Source: Aspidiotus rigidus
Taxonomy: Eukaryota; Arthropoda; Insecta; Hemiptera; Diaspididae
Reading direction: 5' to 3'
Length of the DNA: 64,000 nucleotides
Assembly (NCBI GenBank): GCA_035079385.1
Contig: JAVHKY010000030.1
Span: 7,727,001-7,791,000 of the forward strand
Both the position numbers and the translations under genes were made by a program. The notes beneath the pieces are model-generated. The model was not told the DNA's origin and ran no database searches. It saw only the letters and a list, made by a program, of their open reading frames with translations. This document shows, piece by piece, positions 1 through 10,109 of this stretch; positions within the stretch are counted from its first letter, which is position 1; every line of letters starts with the position of its first letter.

Positions 1-1859
1 ACTGTTGAAACAGGTTGGCATGGAGAATGTCGACTATTGGATTGATGTAGTGGCATTGACTACAATATTGATATTTTTAAAGATTCTATGTTATTTTTTA
101 CTCCGAATGAGATTATCAACCACTCCGTCAAAATTTGCTCTCAGCTTTATCGGCCGCTTTGTAAAAACTCATTTTACAGCGAGCAGATGAACTTACCTGT
201 AAAAAAATGAACCAATGAAATGTTTTTTTCTCAAGCTATTTTGTGATTTTGATGATACCACAATAAAAATATTTATTACAAGCTTTTTTTTTTTACCTTT
301 ATGCACATTAATCTGTTTCATCAATATGAAATCTTACCACTCTTGTATTCATTCATGATTACATTTGAATATTTAAGGTAGATTAAATCATACTTACCTA
401 TTTTAAAATGTCTCATTGTTTTCTCGATGTGAAGTTTTTTTTTTCTATTTTTTTTGTTTTTGTTTTTTTGTACGGATGGCGAGAAAAATATAGTTCGTTA
501 ATTTCCTTCACGGTGTAGTTTTCTATGATCGTGCAACGCTGGTTCTTGATTTAAGTACAAAAAGTAGTTTTATTTTCTAAATTCTTACGAGGTGTTATTT
601 ATATGCTCGTCATTTTATTTCACCAATTGGATTCACGTCTAGATGACACAAAATTATTAATATTTTGCTCCCACTCGGTTAAGAATTTCTCGTTTTCTAT
701 GATTCAATTTCCCGTCATAAAAAAATAATATTTGCCCATTTATCGGGTAAGAGCAAGAACTTAATTTTCCATCGTATAATGATTTCAATATTTTTTAATC
801 GTTTTTGTAAGCAGGTGGAAATTTTCATTTGAGATACATAAATAATGATTAAAAAACCCGAATTCAACTTGAAGTCATGGAATTTTCATATGTTAGGACA
901 ATCTTAATAATCTAGATTGGACCGTAAAAGACTGGAGTTTTTTTTTTTTTAATGAAAGAGTAAAAAGGTTAGAGTAGTTTGCCAGCGAAAAAATTGTGCT
1001 GTAAGACATTTTACTCGTAATTGTTTTTTTTTTTTTTTTCGCGAGAGCTTGTCTTTTAAAACGATGAAAATTTTTATTCAATATATATTTTTTTTTTGAA
1101 AAACCCTGGAACATTTAGAAATCTTTTGTTTCATGGTGAAAGTTTATTGGAAAAGTATCTCGAAAGGGAGAAAAAAATTAAAAATCAGGCGAGTTTCGAT
1201 TGGTTATTCAAAAAAGTATAGCCATTGCTTTAGAAGCTTGATCCTCACTGATTTTTCTTTTTTTTTTCAAGTTCACACATTCAAAAGTTTATTCAAACTT
1301 GAATATGCATAACTCACGAATTTGGCACTTCTTAATTTCATTAATACAATATCCATTTATTTATGGAACCTTTGAAGAGTCATACAAGACGGCTGGTATT
1401 ATTCGATTATAATTGTCCACTGACTTAGATCATCGATTCTATAATTTTATTGATAAGTGATTGCGTTTCTCAAGTTTTTCGGACTTTACCAAGTAGGTAC
1501 ACCGAAGTACCCAATTTTTGATAGAAAAATACTAATGCGATTAAATACACGTAGTTCTAGTATAGTCGTATTTATGCTAAGTACTTCTTTTTTGGGGTAT
1601 GTAGTTGAATTAATGAATCCAATTTTCAGTCGGCCCGAAGCAATGATGCTTCTTTGAGAAGTTTTTCACACACTTTACTGGATGGTACTTACAGTGCCTA
1701 AATTCATCATGTAAGTGATTACAGTAACAAAATTCACCGAATAACAAATCTCATAGGTGTTCATATAAATTTACGGAATTATTAGGTCTATTCCAGCTTG
1801 ATTTTAAGGAATGAAAATCGTTTTATTTTTTTTACGACAGAACTTTTAGCAATCGAATT
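1..1859. other. AT-rich non-coding stretch
   Basis: There are many poly-T and poly-A runs and only short chance open frames. I looked on the - strand for the MA3-domain exons that should follow the CWC22 pseudogene and found none. I recognise no gene, RNA or transposon here. Confidence 0.5.
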
Positions 1860-3490
1860 TAAACCTTCATCTAGATTCCAGATAATTGCTAGCCTATAAC
1901 GATTTGAATGTTGGAAAGTCCCGAGATACTCGTTCTCTAAGGATCACTTTCATTATCGTGTGAGTCGGAATCATATGCGTCGGAGCTTTCTTCATCATCA
2001 CTACCCAAGATCTCGAGGCATAAAAACTTGTGCTTTTTCTCAGTTTCCAAGTAATTTAGATCGAACTTGAATACATCTGAAAGACAGATTTGATGATAAA
2101 ATTTGATCAATTGAATAATACCGTAGTTATTGTGAGTAATTTCACTAAAATTCAAACTTGTACTGGATAGATCTAAAGAGAGAAAAAAAAAAAAAAACGA
2201 TCAACTCACTCAACATATCTTCCGATCGTAAAGCATCGTCTAGAGGACTTATTGATCGTCTTCTTCAATCAAGTCCAAACTTTCTTTCACTGCCGGATGA
2301 TCTTTACATCTATCTTTTCGAACTTTGAATACAATTTTAGTCATACATTACACCTGCAACACAGATTTCGAGTATTGTAAGCCTTGCTAACCTCGATATT
2401 TTTTCACACATCACTTGAAATATAACTTACTCGTTTGTCGACTTTATTATCGTCCAAAATATATACCTCAATGTATCGAAAATGGCGTTTATGCCTCTCG
2501 AAGATACCTCGGTCAATTTTTCGCAACATTCTTTTAGAAAGGAAAGACAATTTCAACAGAATCATCTGTCGCGCTGTAGACTAGCTATTCGAGAATTTGT
2601 AAAGCGATTACTTCGTGCAACTGAAACGAGAAGTAACGAATTATTGGGTTCACATCGATTTCTTTTCAATTCATAAAAGTGGTTCGTTGAAATGATTATT
2701 AACGTGTCGTACGAATGTATTCTTTTTCCGCCGAATCGCATTTATATGCATAATCTTTTACCCGTACTCTCTACTCTAGGATTGGTTTTTGTATCAGCTT
2801 ACCATTTTACCATTTTTTGATTAACCAAATGAGCGATAAAAGTAGTTGTTGATAAACACGCTGCTCTATCATTTTGGCGGTAACTTTTCTTGAATTGAAG
2901 AACCCAACTCACCGATGGAAGGAAACTAAAGAAGATGATTTCCAATGAATTAATTAATCAAAATCTGAAGTGTGAGCCGTATTCTGAAGTGGTATTGATA
3001 ACGGCGATGAATGCAGCGTATAACTTTAGTGAACGTAGATGAGCCGGATTGAGCTGGAGTAACGATCGACAGAGTAAGCCACGACCACGAATTATGTTCT
3101 CTCTAAATAAATCCTTTACTATAGGTAATGTAAAAGTTAGATGCTTTCACTTTGTAAATTGATCCGTGAATTGATTTCTTTAACGCTTCCCATGCCATCC
3201 TCTGATATTCTTCACTGAAATTTGAAAATTTAATATAATTCAACTTGGACTATAGGATCGACTTACGAGAGGATGGTCCTATTACAGGTATACATACCCA
3301 GCTTTATCTGTAATTGCTAATTTCGCACATCATTTGTAGCTTCGCTGCTGGTACATACGGTCCGGCAACATCGGTATTATTTTGATTGAGTGGCTCTGGT
3401 TTTTCTAATTTATCTGATTTCTTCTCCATTTCTCTTTTCCTTGAGCTCAAATTCGAAGTCGGAAATCCTGGAGCTTTTCTCCCTCGAAGA
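1860..3490 (-). pseudogene. CWC22: CWC22 (nucampholin) unprocessed pseudogene
   Basis: CWC22 is a spliceosome-associated MIF4G/MA3 protein that escorts eIF4A3 into the exon junction complex. Six exon remnants lie on the - strand in order. About 3490-3298 has VAGPYVPAAKLQMM. 3214 to about 2950 has EEYQRMAWEALKKSIHG and, after a frameshift, LFRENIIRGRGLL. The next remnant down to 2811 has FKKSYRQNDR and TFIAHLVNQKM. 2620-2431 has LHEVIALQIL, then KLTEVSSRGINAIF in another frame. 2353-2210 has VRKDRCKDHP and LDLIEEDDQ, then ISPLDDALRSEDML. 2076-1937 has VFKFDLNYLETEKKHK and EILG followed by an acidic tail and a stop. Most exon edges keep GT donors and AG acceptors, and phases rejoin (ML-N-VFKFD across the last intron). 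In-frame stops (for example TAA in place of the family's Gln just before the VRKD exon block) and at least four frameshifts show it is dead. Retained introns argue for segmental duplication, not retrocopy. The MA3 part is lost or decayed after 1937. Confidence 0.9.
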
Positions 3491-4109
3491 TATCTTCAGA
3501 ATAATGAAACACAAAAATTAGAAGATCATCAAACACATTTCTCAAGATCTAATCCAAAGTAATAATCCTATTCACCAAAGGTTCACACAGTTTACATTTA
3601 AGGTCTGGCAGCCGTAGTTAGATCCAGAGGAGCCTTTACCGCAGTCGGCAGTTGAATTTCACAAGCGGAGAAGAAGATTAACATATTATTTAAATACCTA
3701 TGGCTAGAATCTAGAAATCCGGCCAGACAGTTTGATAATGATAATGGAAAATTTAATTGGTGGTGTGCCGGTGCGGGCGATTTCCTTAAATTGATCTGAA
3801 TAGATTTTTATAAAAGGAGGTAATATTGAGAGAATTTTACGTTCTACGAAATTGATTCTCTTCAGTTTTTTTCCTAAATTGCTTCGTTCTCAAATTATTT
3901 TGAAATCATGTACTTACTATGGGAAACGGAAATTTGCCCTGAACCTGTTCGATGGTAACGCTCCTAGGCGGTTGACCGGCCCGAGTCCGACTAACTCGTC
4001 CGCCATATTGGACTTATTGGAGTGTACTAAAATGTATCACTAGAGTGCGCTGTTAAAAACGCACGGCCGTAATCCGCCATCTCTTAGCCATCTCCCATTC
4101 GAACCCCGA
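3491..4109. other. Spacer upstream of the CWC22 pseudogene
   Basis: No convincing exon. It lies between the start of the - strand CWC22 pseudogene and a possible + strand first exon, so it could hold a divergent promoter. No clear core promoter element can be assigned. Confidence 0.3.
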
Positions 4110-4605
4110 TACACCTGGACCTGGCAGAGCATCCGTGTAAATCGTTGTCTTGTGCGTGAGTGTTCGTAGTTTTGTATTCAGTATTTACGAACCGAAGCAC
4201 TACTGTACTGAACTCACTATTCAGTTGTCTCGTCGCCCAGGCTCGTTGCTGTCAGCGTCGCGTGCCGTCTCTTTCTCCGGGTTTTATTTTTGTGTTGTTT
4301 TAATTTCATTTATTCGTTGTTTTTATTCTTTTTCACTCATCCGGATTTGTTTTATCGATTAAGTGTTAAGATGATATTTTCTTCTTATTATCGTGGGTTT
4401 TAATCATCAAATTCGTGTATTCGACGATCGTGCAATTCCATTGAGATAGAACGAGAATACAAATTCGTGTTTATTCTTATCAGTAGTGTGCAATATTATG
4501 AATGTGCGCGATATTTTTCAAGGAAGTTCCTAAAATCCTATCGTCAGATTCGTCTCATTGAAACGTGAAAAGAATTAGCCGGAACCACAACTCAATACTA
4601 TGATG
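4110..4605 (+). promoter_or_regulatory. Possible promoter and non-coding first exon
   Basis: This is a locally less AT-rich stretch with several TCAGT initiator-like words (for example in CTATTCAGTTG near 4221) and a good donor, ATGATG|GTGAGA, at 4605/4606. If spliced to the acceptor at 12857/12858 it would give a 5' leader for the RhoGAP gene, with a short upstream frame that stops before the main ATG. This is inference from position and splice signals only. Confidence 0.2.
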
Positions 4606-6149
4606 GTGAGAATCTGGAAATTATCGATACTCTCTTATCGAATAATCGTGATAGAACTCCGGAAAACGTAAATCTTTTCCCCTTCTTACTGGCCTAATTA
4701 ACTCGGTTTTTATTTGAGTCAATTCTTCTATCGAATAGCCTGTATCGGCGTTGAACTGATTGAATTTGACTGTAAAAAGCACAACTATGTGACTCATGTA
4801 GACTGGAGAATTGATTATTTCTCGATATCCGTTCGTATTATACGATGACTAGAGCTCGTGTTTGTTAGTACACATTGTATATTACGTGTTTTATGCGAGT
4901 ACTAACTTGAGCGTAAATAATTATTAAGCAAGGTTGATCATATTATACTCTTCGTGTTTGGGTAAACCAGTATTTATGTGTGCAGATTGGAATCGTCGTT
5001 AGTGGGATGTTGATGTTTTCAATCGATCATATTGTTCTTGCGTGAGTTGAGAAAATGAAGGCGGAAAAAAGTGCAGGTTCGTCAATTTCGGTGTCATCAA
5101 CCTTTCACTTCCTTGTACTCGAAATGAAAAGGGCCGATGAGGAAAGTTTTGCATGAAAAAGCGCGTTTATCGTTCCTTGAATAGCTGCCGCAATGTACCA
5201 AATTATTTTTGCCTTATCGAAAAAATCGACACCATCCTTCAATTTCGGCGAGCCAGTTTCGTCGAGTACTGTACGTTACGTGTAAAGTGGTAAAGGTTAA
5301 AAACAATCCGGAGAAAGCCATTAAACACGATTGTCCATGTAACGGAAAAAAGACGACGCTGTGTTGTTGTATTACTTCCTCTTTATTGAAAGGACCTCCT
5401 TGACCTTTAGTATACTCCATTAATTTTCGTCCTTTCTGTTCATTGGTCTCCTGTGGGATAAAAGAATGATTGCTTCTCCCGCAGTTCGTTCCTAGTGAAT
5501 TTGAGAAATTACTCGAAAAAATACCGGTAATTGGGTTCCATTGTCAGGTACGTCACTACTAAACCGAGCTCTTATTTTCTGAATAGAAAAGGCTGTCGCT
5601 GCAGGAGTGAAAATGACGTGAGTGATGAATTTATATCATTCTCATCGTCCGTAGCATGATCTATCATTCCCCTCGGTCGAAGATTCGCTCATCATTTTCT
5701 ATCCGCGCAAGATGTAGTATTATACTTACTCCACTGTTTCGTCAACGATAATTGTCATTACACTCAAATCAGGTCGCGTGCTGTCAATTTTTCTCTCGCG
5801 AAATTCCTCGAGTTATTTATAGGTGGGTACTACGTAGCATTTCAAGGAATCATCGATGCATTACGAAATAATATCGATTTCGTTCGAGTATATATTAGCG
5901 TATGCGGAATCGACTGATCTTTCAAAGGTCCTTTTTTCTCAGGGATTTTTCAAAACTGTTGCACCTTTTGTTGTTCCTTTAACCCGCAGTTTCTGTTCGC
6001 TTGAAACCCTGATAAAAAATCGAGCTCGTAGGTCTTTATATTCAGTAAAATTGAGACGTACCTCTTAAGAAATTGGATGAGAGTCGCTCGTGGAATAGAT
6101 TATAAATTTATAATGAAGTAAATCAAATTTACGCTCATTTTTGTACCTA
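4606..6149. other. Non-coding stretch, nothing recognised
   Basis: Short open frames on both strands (for example overlapping frames near 5210-5420) show no family resemblance and no splice-supported exon. Confidence 0.4.
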
Positions 6150-6940
6150 TCAGGAAGGGTAAATTCCTCAGTGATTGAAGGCTCTCTGGAGTAACACTCC
6201 TGGCTGACACCCACTTCGCTCCATAAATTAGGGTTATACCAGCATAGTACAGAACCTTTGGTGGCATGATGTACACAAATCGTATCGCACCAACTTTATT
6301 TAAGTCTGTTTAGCTTGGGAAGGGCTCAAACGCCCCCTTGTTCGCCCCCATATGGATGTGAACATGTTGACGCCGTTAGCTCGTGACTTCTTAACTATCC
6401 ATGATAGTTGCCTGTGACGTCATCACCTTGGGCTCTTTCTATCCCTTACTCTCTTTTATAGTCGGCAGTTTCGTAACCAGAGTCCATTTATAGGAGGGGC
6501 TCCTATGAGAATTAGAGGAGCCGCCGATCCTGGAGGTGACTCTGCGCTCGTACGCCTCCCAACGGTCTCCATTATACTAGGCCTAATAGTAATACTGCTG
6601 GAGTCTTCCTTATGCTATAGGCCTCCACGTCACGGCTCATTTGGACTCTTATCCTTAGCCTTGATCACTGTACAGTATACTAGGCCTTCTAGTAGCCTTC
6701 ATGAAGTGTGGTTTTTCGGTCCGACCAAAATGCGGAAGGAACGACAAAATGAAAAATTGAAAACAAGTAACATGTTAGTTACAAATAGAGAGAAAAATTA
6801 ACACAGTTTCAGTACTCATTGAATAAGTAAAACTTTCTTTGCTTTTGACGGTCTGTCTCTTTTCAGGCGCCGGCCGATGCGACATTCCGAGCTTCGATGG
6901 GGGGTGTATCCAATTTTAACCGAATTCGCGAGCTTACGGA
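6150..6940. repeat. Unclassified repeat-like region with a TGACGTCA palindrome
   Basis: The base composition is more GC-rich than its surroundings, with AGGCCT-containing words (ACTAGGCCTAATAGT, ACTAGGCCTTCTAGTAG) and one TGACGTCA at 6415-6422. It lies directly before a recognisable copy of the TGACGTCA repeat family. A 98-codon open frame at 6505-6801 matches no protein family I know and is probably chance. Confidence 0.35.
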
Positions 6941-7008
6941 GTGCTTCTATAACATAACATTGAAGGATATGTACAATATAACTCCATTAATTGTAAAAAC
7001 TCAAAGGT

Positions 7009-7244
7009 TTTTTAACGGAGCTAAACGAGGGGTGTAAGGGACCATGACGTCACCAAGTTGTGACGTCACTGATGCGGACTTTGAAGCTACATTTGATAGG
7101 AGGGGACTTGTAAACGACTTCCAAGCCATATAATTATGATAGGGAGGGGCTTAAAAAATTTTGATCTCGAAGCTATATATGATAAGGGGGGATATAGAAA
7201 AATGTTTACTTCCAAGCTATATATGATTCGACCTCCAAGCTAAA
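7009..7244 (+). repeat. TGACGTCA/AACCTGTTTTAT repeat, left part, split by hAT
   Basis: It starts with the family's long end (TTTAACGGAGCTAAACGAGG). TGACGTCA follows at 7045-7052 and 7061-7068, and then three degenerate units containing AAGCTATATATGAT. The copy breaks at 7244, where the hAT element begins. Its continuation seems to be at 9809, because joining the two flanks restores the repeat word CCAAGCTATATATGATAGG. Confidence 0.6.
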
Positions 7245-7249
7245 CCGGC

Positions 7250-7278
7250 TGAGGCCAAAATATGTTACCAGTTAAATG
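7250..7278 (+). repeat. Left terminal inverted repeat of the hAT-like element
   Basis: TGAGGCCAAAATATG followed by TTACCAGTTAAATG. It pairs with 9775-9803 with a single T/G difference. Confidence 0.8.
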
Positions 7279-7514
7279 GGAATTTGCGCTAAATTCACTC
7301 CAGCGCAAAAACGCAAAACGTTAGATATATATAGAGTTAGGATTTTTCGGTGCTAATAAATCGAAATTCGGTTTTTTCAAATGTTATTTTCGGTATTTTT
7401 CGGTATTATCATAAATTCATAAAATTTTGAACGTAAAAACAATCATTTCAAAAAAAAATTGATGAAAAAGATTCTAAAACTCGAAATAGGTACTTATATG
7501 TACAAGTAACACAA

Positions 7515-8981
7515 TTAAATAATATACCGCTTATTAAATAGTACTATAAGATGTTTTTCAACATTACTCTGAAGGAATAGTTGCCTTCTATCGCTCAATA
7601 AGTATTTATAATCTGAGAATGAACGCTCGACGTCCGAGGATACTATAGGCGCATAGGAATAAGCAGCGATTTTAGCGGGATCATTCATGCCTAATTTACA
7701 CTGAAGGTTGTCGCCGTGAACCACCGCGTTGTTCAGATCCATCAAAGTAAGTAGTCCCTCATTCTTGGCGATCACATCATCTGTTTTCCGTTTGAAAATA
7801 CTTCCGCGAGAACCAGGAATTGCATTTATCTTCCTTGAGACATCTTCAACAATTTGTATTTGAGCATTTAACGGTAGTCCCCTAGTCTCTAACTTTTCAA
7901 TCGCGGCTGGTAAGAACGATAAATATGAAGCGATAAACGCAAGGTCTGAGGCCAATGTATCTGAAGTTTGTATCAGCTTTTTAAGAGTGGACGTGTGCTT
8001 GCTATCATCAGGTAACTCCTCGATGAGTTCAGAAAAATCAGTAAAATGTTCCGCAAAAAAAAGCGCCGCTTTGATCCATTCACCCCACCTCGTGACAACC
8101 ACATCAGGCGGTAGAGCACACTGCATTTTCTCTTTGTATAGATGCACACGAGAAGGACACTTCAAAAAAATTTTCCGGGAAGCACTGATGAGAACGTTAA
8201 CGGCTGGGAAATTCTCTCTCACTTTCTCACAAATCCTATGAATTCCGTGGGCCACACAGGTTACATGCACGAGTCCTGTGTAGATCTGTTTCAAATTTTT
8301 TCCCAATAGTACCATATACGGTGCAGCATCCGTGACGAGTAGTAGAATATTACTAGAAAAGCACTGTCCCTGGTAGAAATGTATGAGGGAATCATTTACA
8401 AAGGCACCAACAGTAGCGGCATTCGTTTTTTCTAAAGACCCAGAGGCAATCAGAAATGGATCACTCGCTCCCTCACATGTCAAGTATCCGATGAGTAGGT
8501 TGGCTATAAAATTTCCGCGAACGTCGGTAGTTTCGTCAACAATCAAATAGACAGGCTTCTCACCAATTCGGTCCCGCACATCCTCAATTACCGAGTTGTA
8601 CAATTTTGGAACGTAGTTTTTACGCAGTGTGCTCTCATCAGGTACATGCATGTGCGTATACTTCTTCAAAAATGCCTTCAATGTAGGATTGTTTAGCTTT
8701 GATAACGGAATATTCGCGGACAAGAAGGCTTCACAGAGGTCATCGTTAAATGTGGATTCAGGGGATGATGGATTCGAATATGGTAATGTACCCTGCTTCA
8801 AATTAGAATTTTTTGTTCGGTGAAGAGCTGCAATATGTGACGCCGAGAGAGTATGTGAAGCCACGTGGCTCTTTTGGCTACACGTAATTGTTTTACTCCC
8901 GCAAACTATGCAGCTGACTGTCTTTCCGTCAGTGAAAAAAACTGGATAATCTTTGTTGTACGGCTCGATCCATTTTCGCAA
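7515..8981 (-). CDS. BED-finger hAT-superfamily transposase, intact ORF
   Basis: This uninterrupted 488-codon frame has its ATG at 8981 and stop at 7515. The product would cut and paste the surrounding element in the nucleus. Near the N-terminus is a BED-type zinc finger (C24, C27, with His at 39, 43 and 49). The RNase H-like core follows, with candidate catalytic acids D149 (YLIVDETTD), D218 (LLLVTDAAPY) and E452 (SSDVERSFS). The hAT CxxH motif is at 242-245 and a conserved TRW at 307-309. The C-terminal hATC dimerisation segment is at about 446-484 (VERSFSDYKYLLSDRRQ). Length is on the short side for hAT transposases. It is the only long intact frame in the window, implying recent insertion, present activity or selection. 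A domesticated host gene is possible, but the matching terminal repeats favour a transposon. Confidence 0.8.
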   Translation of the reverse strand: MRKWIEPYNKDYPVFFTDGKTVSCIVCGSKTITCSQKSHVASHTLSASHIAALHRTKNSNLKQGTLPYSNPSSPESTFNDDLCEAFLSANIPLSKLNNPTLKAFLKKYTHMHVPDESTLRKNYVPKLYNSVIEDVRDRIGEKPVYLIVDETTDVRGNFIANLLIGYLTCEGASDPFLIASGSLEKTNAATVGAFVNDSLIHFYQGQCFSSNILLLVTDAAPYMVLLGKNLKQIYTGLVHVTCVAHGIHRICEKVRENFPAVNVLISASRKIFLKCPSRVHLYKEKMQCALPPDVVVTRWGEWIKAALFFAEHFTDFSELIEELPDDSKHTSTLKKLIQTSDTLASDLAFIASYLSFLPAAIEKLETRGLPLNAQIQIVEDVSRKINAIPGSRGSIFKRKTDDVIAKNEGLLTLMDLNNAVVHGDNLQCKLGMNDPAKIAAYSYAPIVSSDVERSFSDYKYLLSDRRQLFLQSNVEKHLIVLFNKRYII

Positions 8982-9774
8982 TGAAGCACTTGCACAATTT
9001 TTTTAATTTTTGGCATAATGAACGAAGAACACTGAACACGTATACATACGCCTACGAATATCAAAGGGAACAACTACTTTGATGGATGAAAATCAATTTT
9101 TTTCTCTTCATACATTTCACCTGCACGTACTTGAACATACCTTCATACTCACGCAGTGCAATAAACTACGTATTAGTCACCTTCTTACATGCGTTATCGC
9201 GTTATCGGCATTCTGAAATAATGTACTTCGAGTATTTCAAGTTGAACACGTGTCATACTGTCTCATTTCACGCGTTGCCATTAGCTTTTCAGGAATTTTC
9301 GGACGTTTAAGCCAATTTTCGGTTTTATTCGGTGGAAAAGTGCATTTTCGGTGTTTATTCTGTTTTCGGTATTTTTCGGTGAAATAAAATTTTTTTCCTG
9401 GCATCCCTACACCCTAAATCGTGCTCATCTTTTATTATTTTTGATTTGTGCTCAAAGGAAATCATTTGAGAAAAACCGGCTGATCCTAACTCTAGATATA
9501 CTTCAAATCTACGAAATTTGTATCTCAATTTTATCTTCAATTTGCGTTTCTACCCAACTTTCTACGACTTTCCTGAGCCGAATTATGGACCGAAATGTGC
9601 CAAAATTGATCAAGTTGCCAAGATTTCCAAAATAAGAAATTGAAAATTACCCACTTTCAAGTCTTATGAGGTTATTCAGGTGTTTTTTCCGAAATCAACG
9701 TGAAATTTTACTTTGAAATAAAGTAAAAAAGTTTAAACAATTTTCAATTTTTGAGAATTTTGGCACATTTTGGT

Positions 9775-9803
9775 CATTTAACTGGTAACATCTTTTGGCC
9801 TCA
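9775..9803 (-). repeat. Right terminal inverted repeat of the hAT-like element
   Basis: It is the inverted partner of 7250-7278 (CATTTAACTGGTAACAT then CTTTTGGCCTCA). The bases CCCTG that follow extend the repeat to 9808. Confidence 0.8.
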
Positions 9804-9857
9804 CCCTGTATATGATAGGGCAGTAAGAGGGGTACTTACGAAAAACTTAACGTTTCT

Positions 9858-10109
9858 GTAATGGAGTTGAACGAGGGGTGGCAAGGAACCTGTTTTATGG
9901 GGCTCGTGTGATCATCTGAAAAATGTAGATAGTGACGTCACAGGTTCTGCCCCTGAAGTTATATATATGATAGAGGGGAATTGATAGGGAACTTGGAAAA
10001 TTTTCGAGCTCCAAACTTTGCCAGCCGCCCGGAGGGTGGATGGCGGACGGTGGACGGTGGACGTTTGTTCCGAAAAATTCCACGATGAAACAAGTTCCCC
10101 ATTAAAAAT
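9858..10109 (+). mobile_element. TGACGTCA/AACCTGTTTTAT short inverted-repeat element
   Basis: This near full-length copy is about 250 bp. The long end starts near 9858 (GGAGTTGAACGAGGGGTGG), then AACCTGTTTTATGGGGC. TGACGTCA lies at 9933-9940 and ATATATGATAG at about 9966. The body includes a GGACGGTGGACGGTGGACG run near 10050. The short end comes out inverted near 10085-10109 as GATGAAACAAGTTCCCC. It has no coding capacity, like a MITE. Confidence 0.65.

Larger units (their letters stand above)
7245..9808 (-). mobile_element. hAT-like DNA transposon
   Basis: The 2.56 kb element has terminal inverted repeats of at least 29 bp (7250-7278 and 9775-9803, one mismatch; core GTTACCAGTTAAATG). The right end reads CAGGGTGAGGCC in reverse complement, which fits the hAT pattern. 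The left end has drifted (CCGGCTGAGGCC). Inside are AT-rich subterminal blocks repeating TTTTCGGTATTTTTCGGT in direct orientation (near 7390 and 9365) and one transposase gene on the - strand. No clean 8 bp target duplication is visible; TATATGAT follows the right end but the left flank reads AAGCTAAA. A second inverted pair (AGAGTTAGGAT near 7333 and its complement near 9485) suggests the interior is composite. Confidence 0.75.

Noticed and set aside
4080..4140. GGGGTTCGAATGGG (reverse strand), similar to a tRNA B box
   Set aside because: No matching A box, acceptor stem or cloverleaf can be drawn around it.
9396..9410. TAGGGATGCCAGG (reverse complement) as the right end of the hAT element
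   Set aside because: No inverted partner exists near 7330; the TTTTCGGTATTTTTCGG blocks on the two sides are direct, not inverted. The 29 bp pair at 7250/9803 is better.
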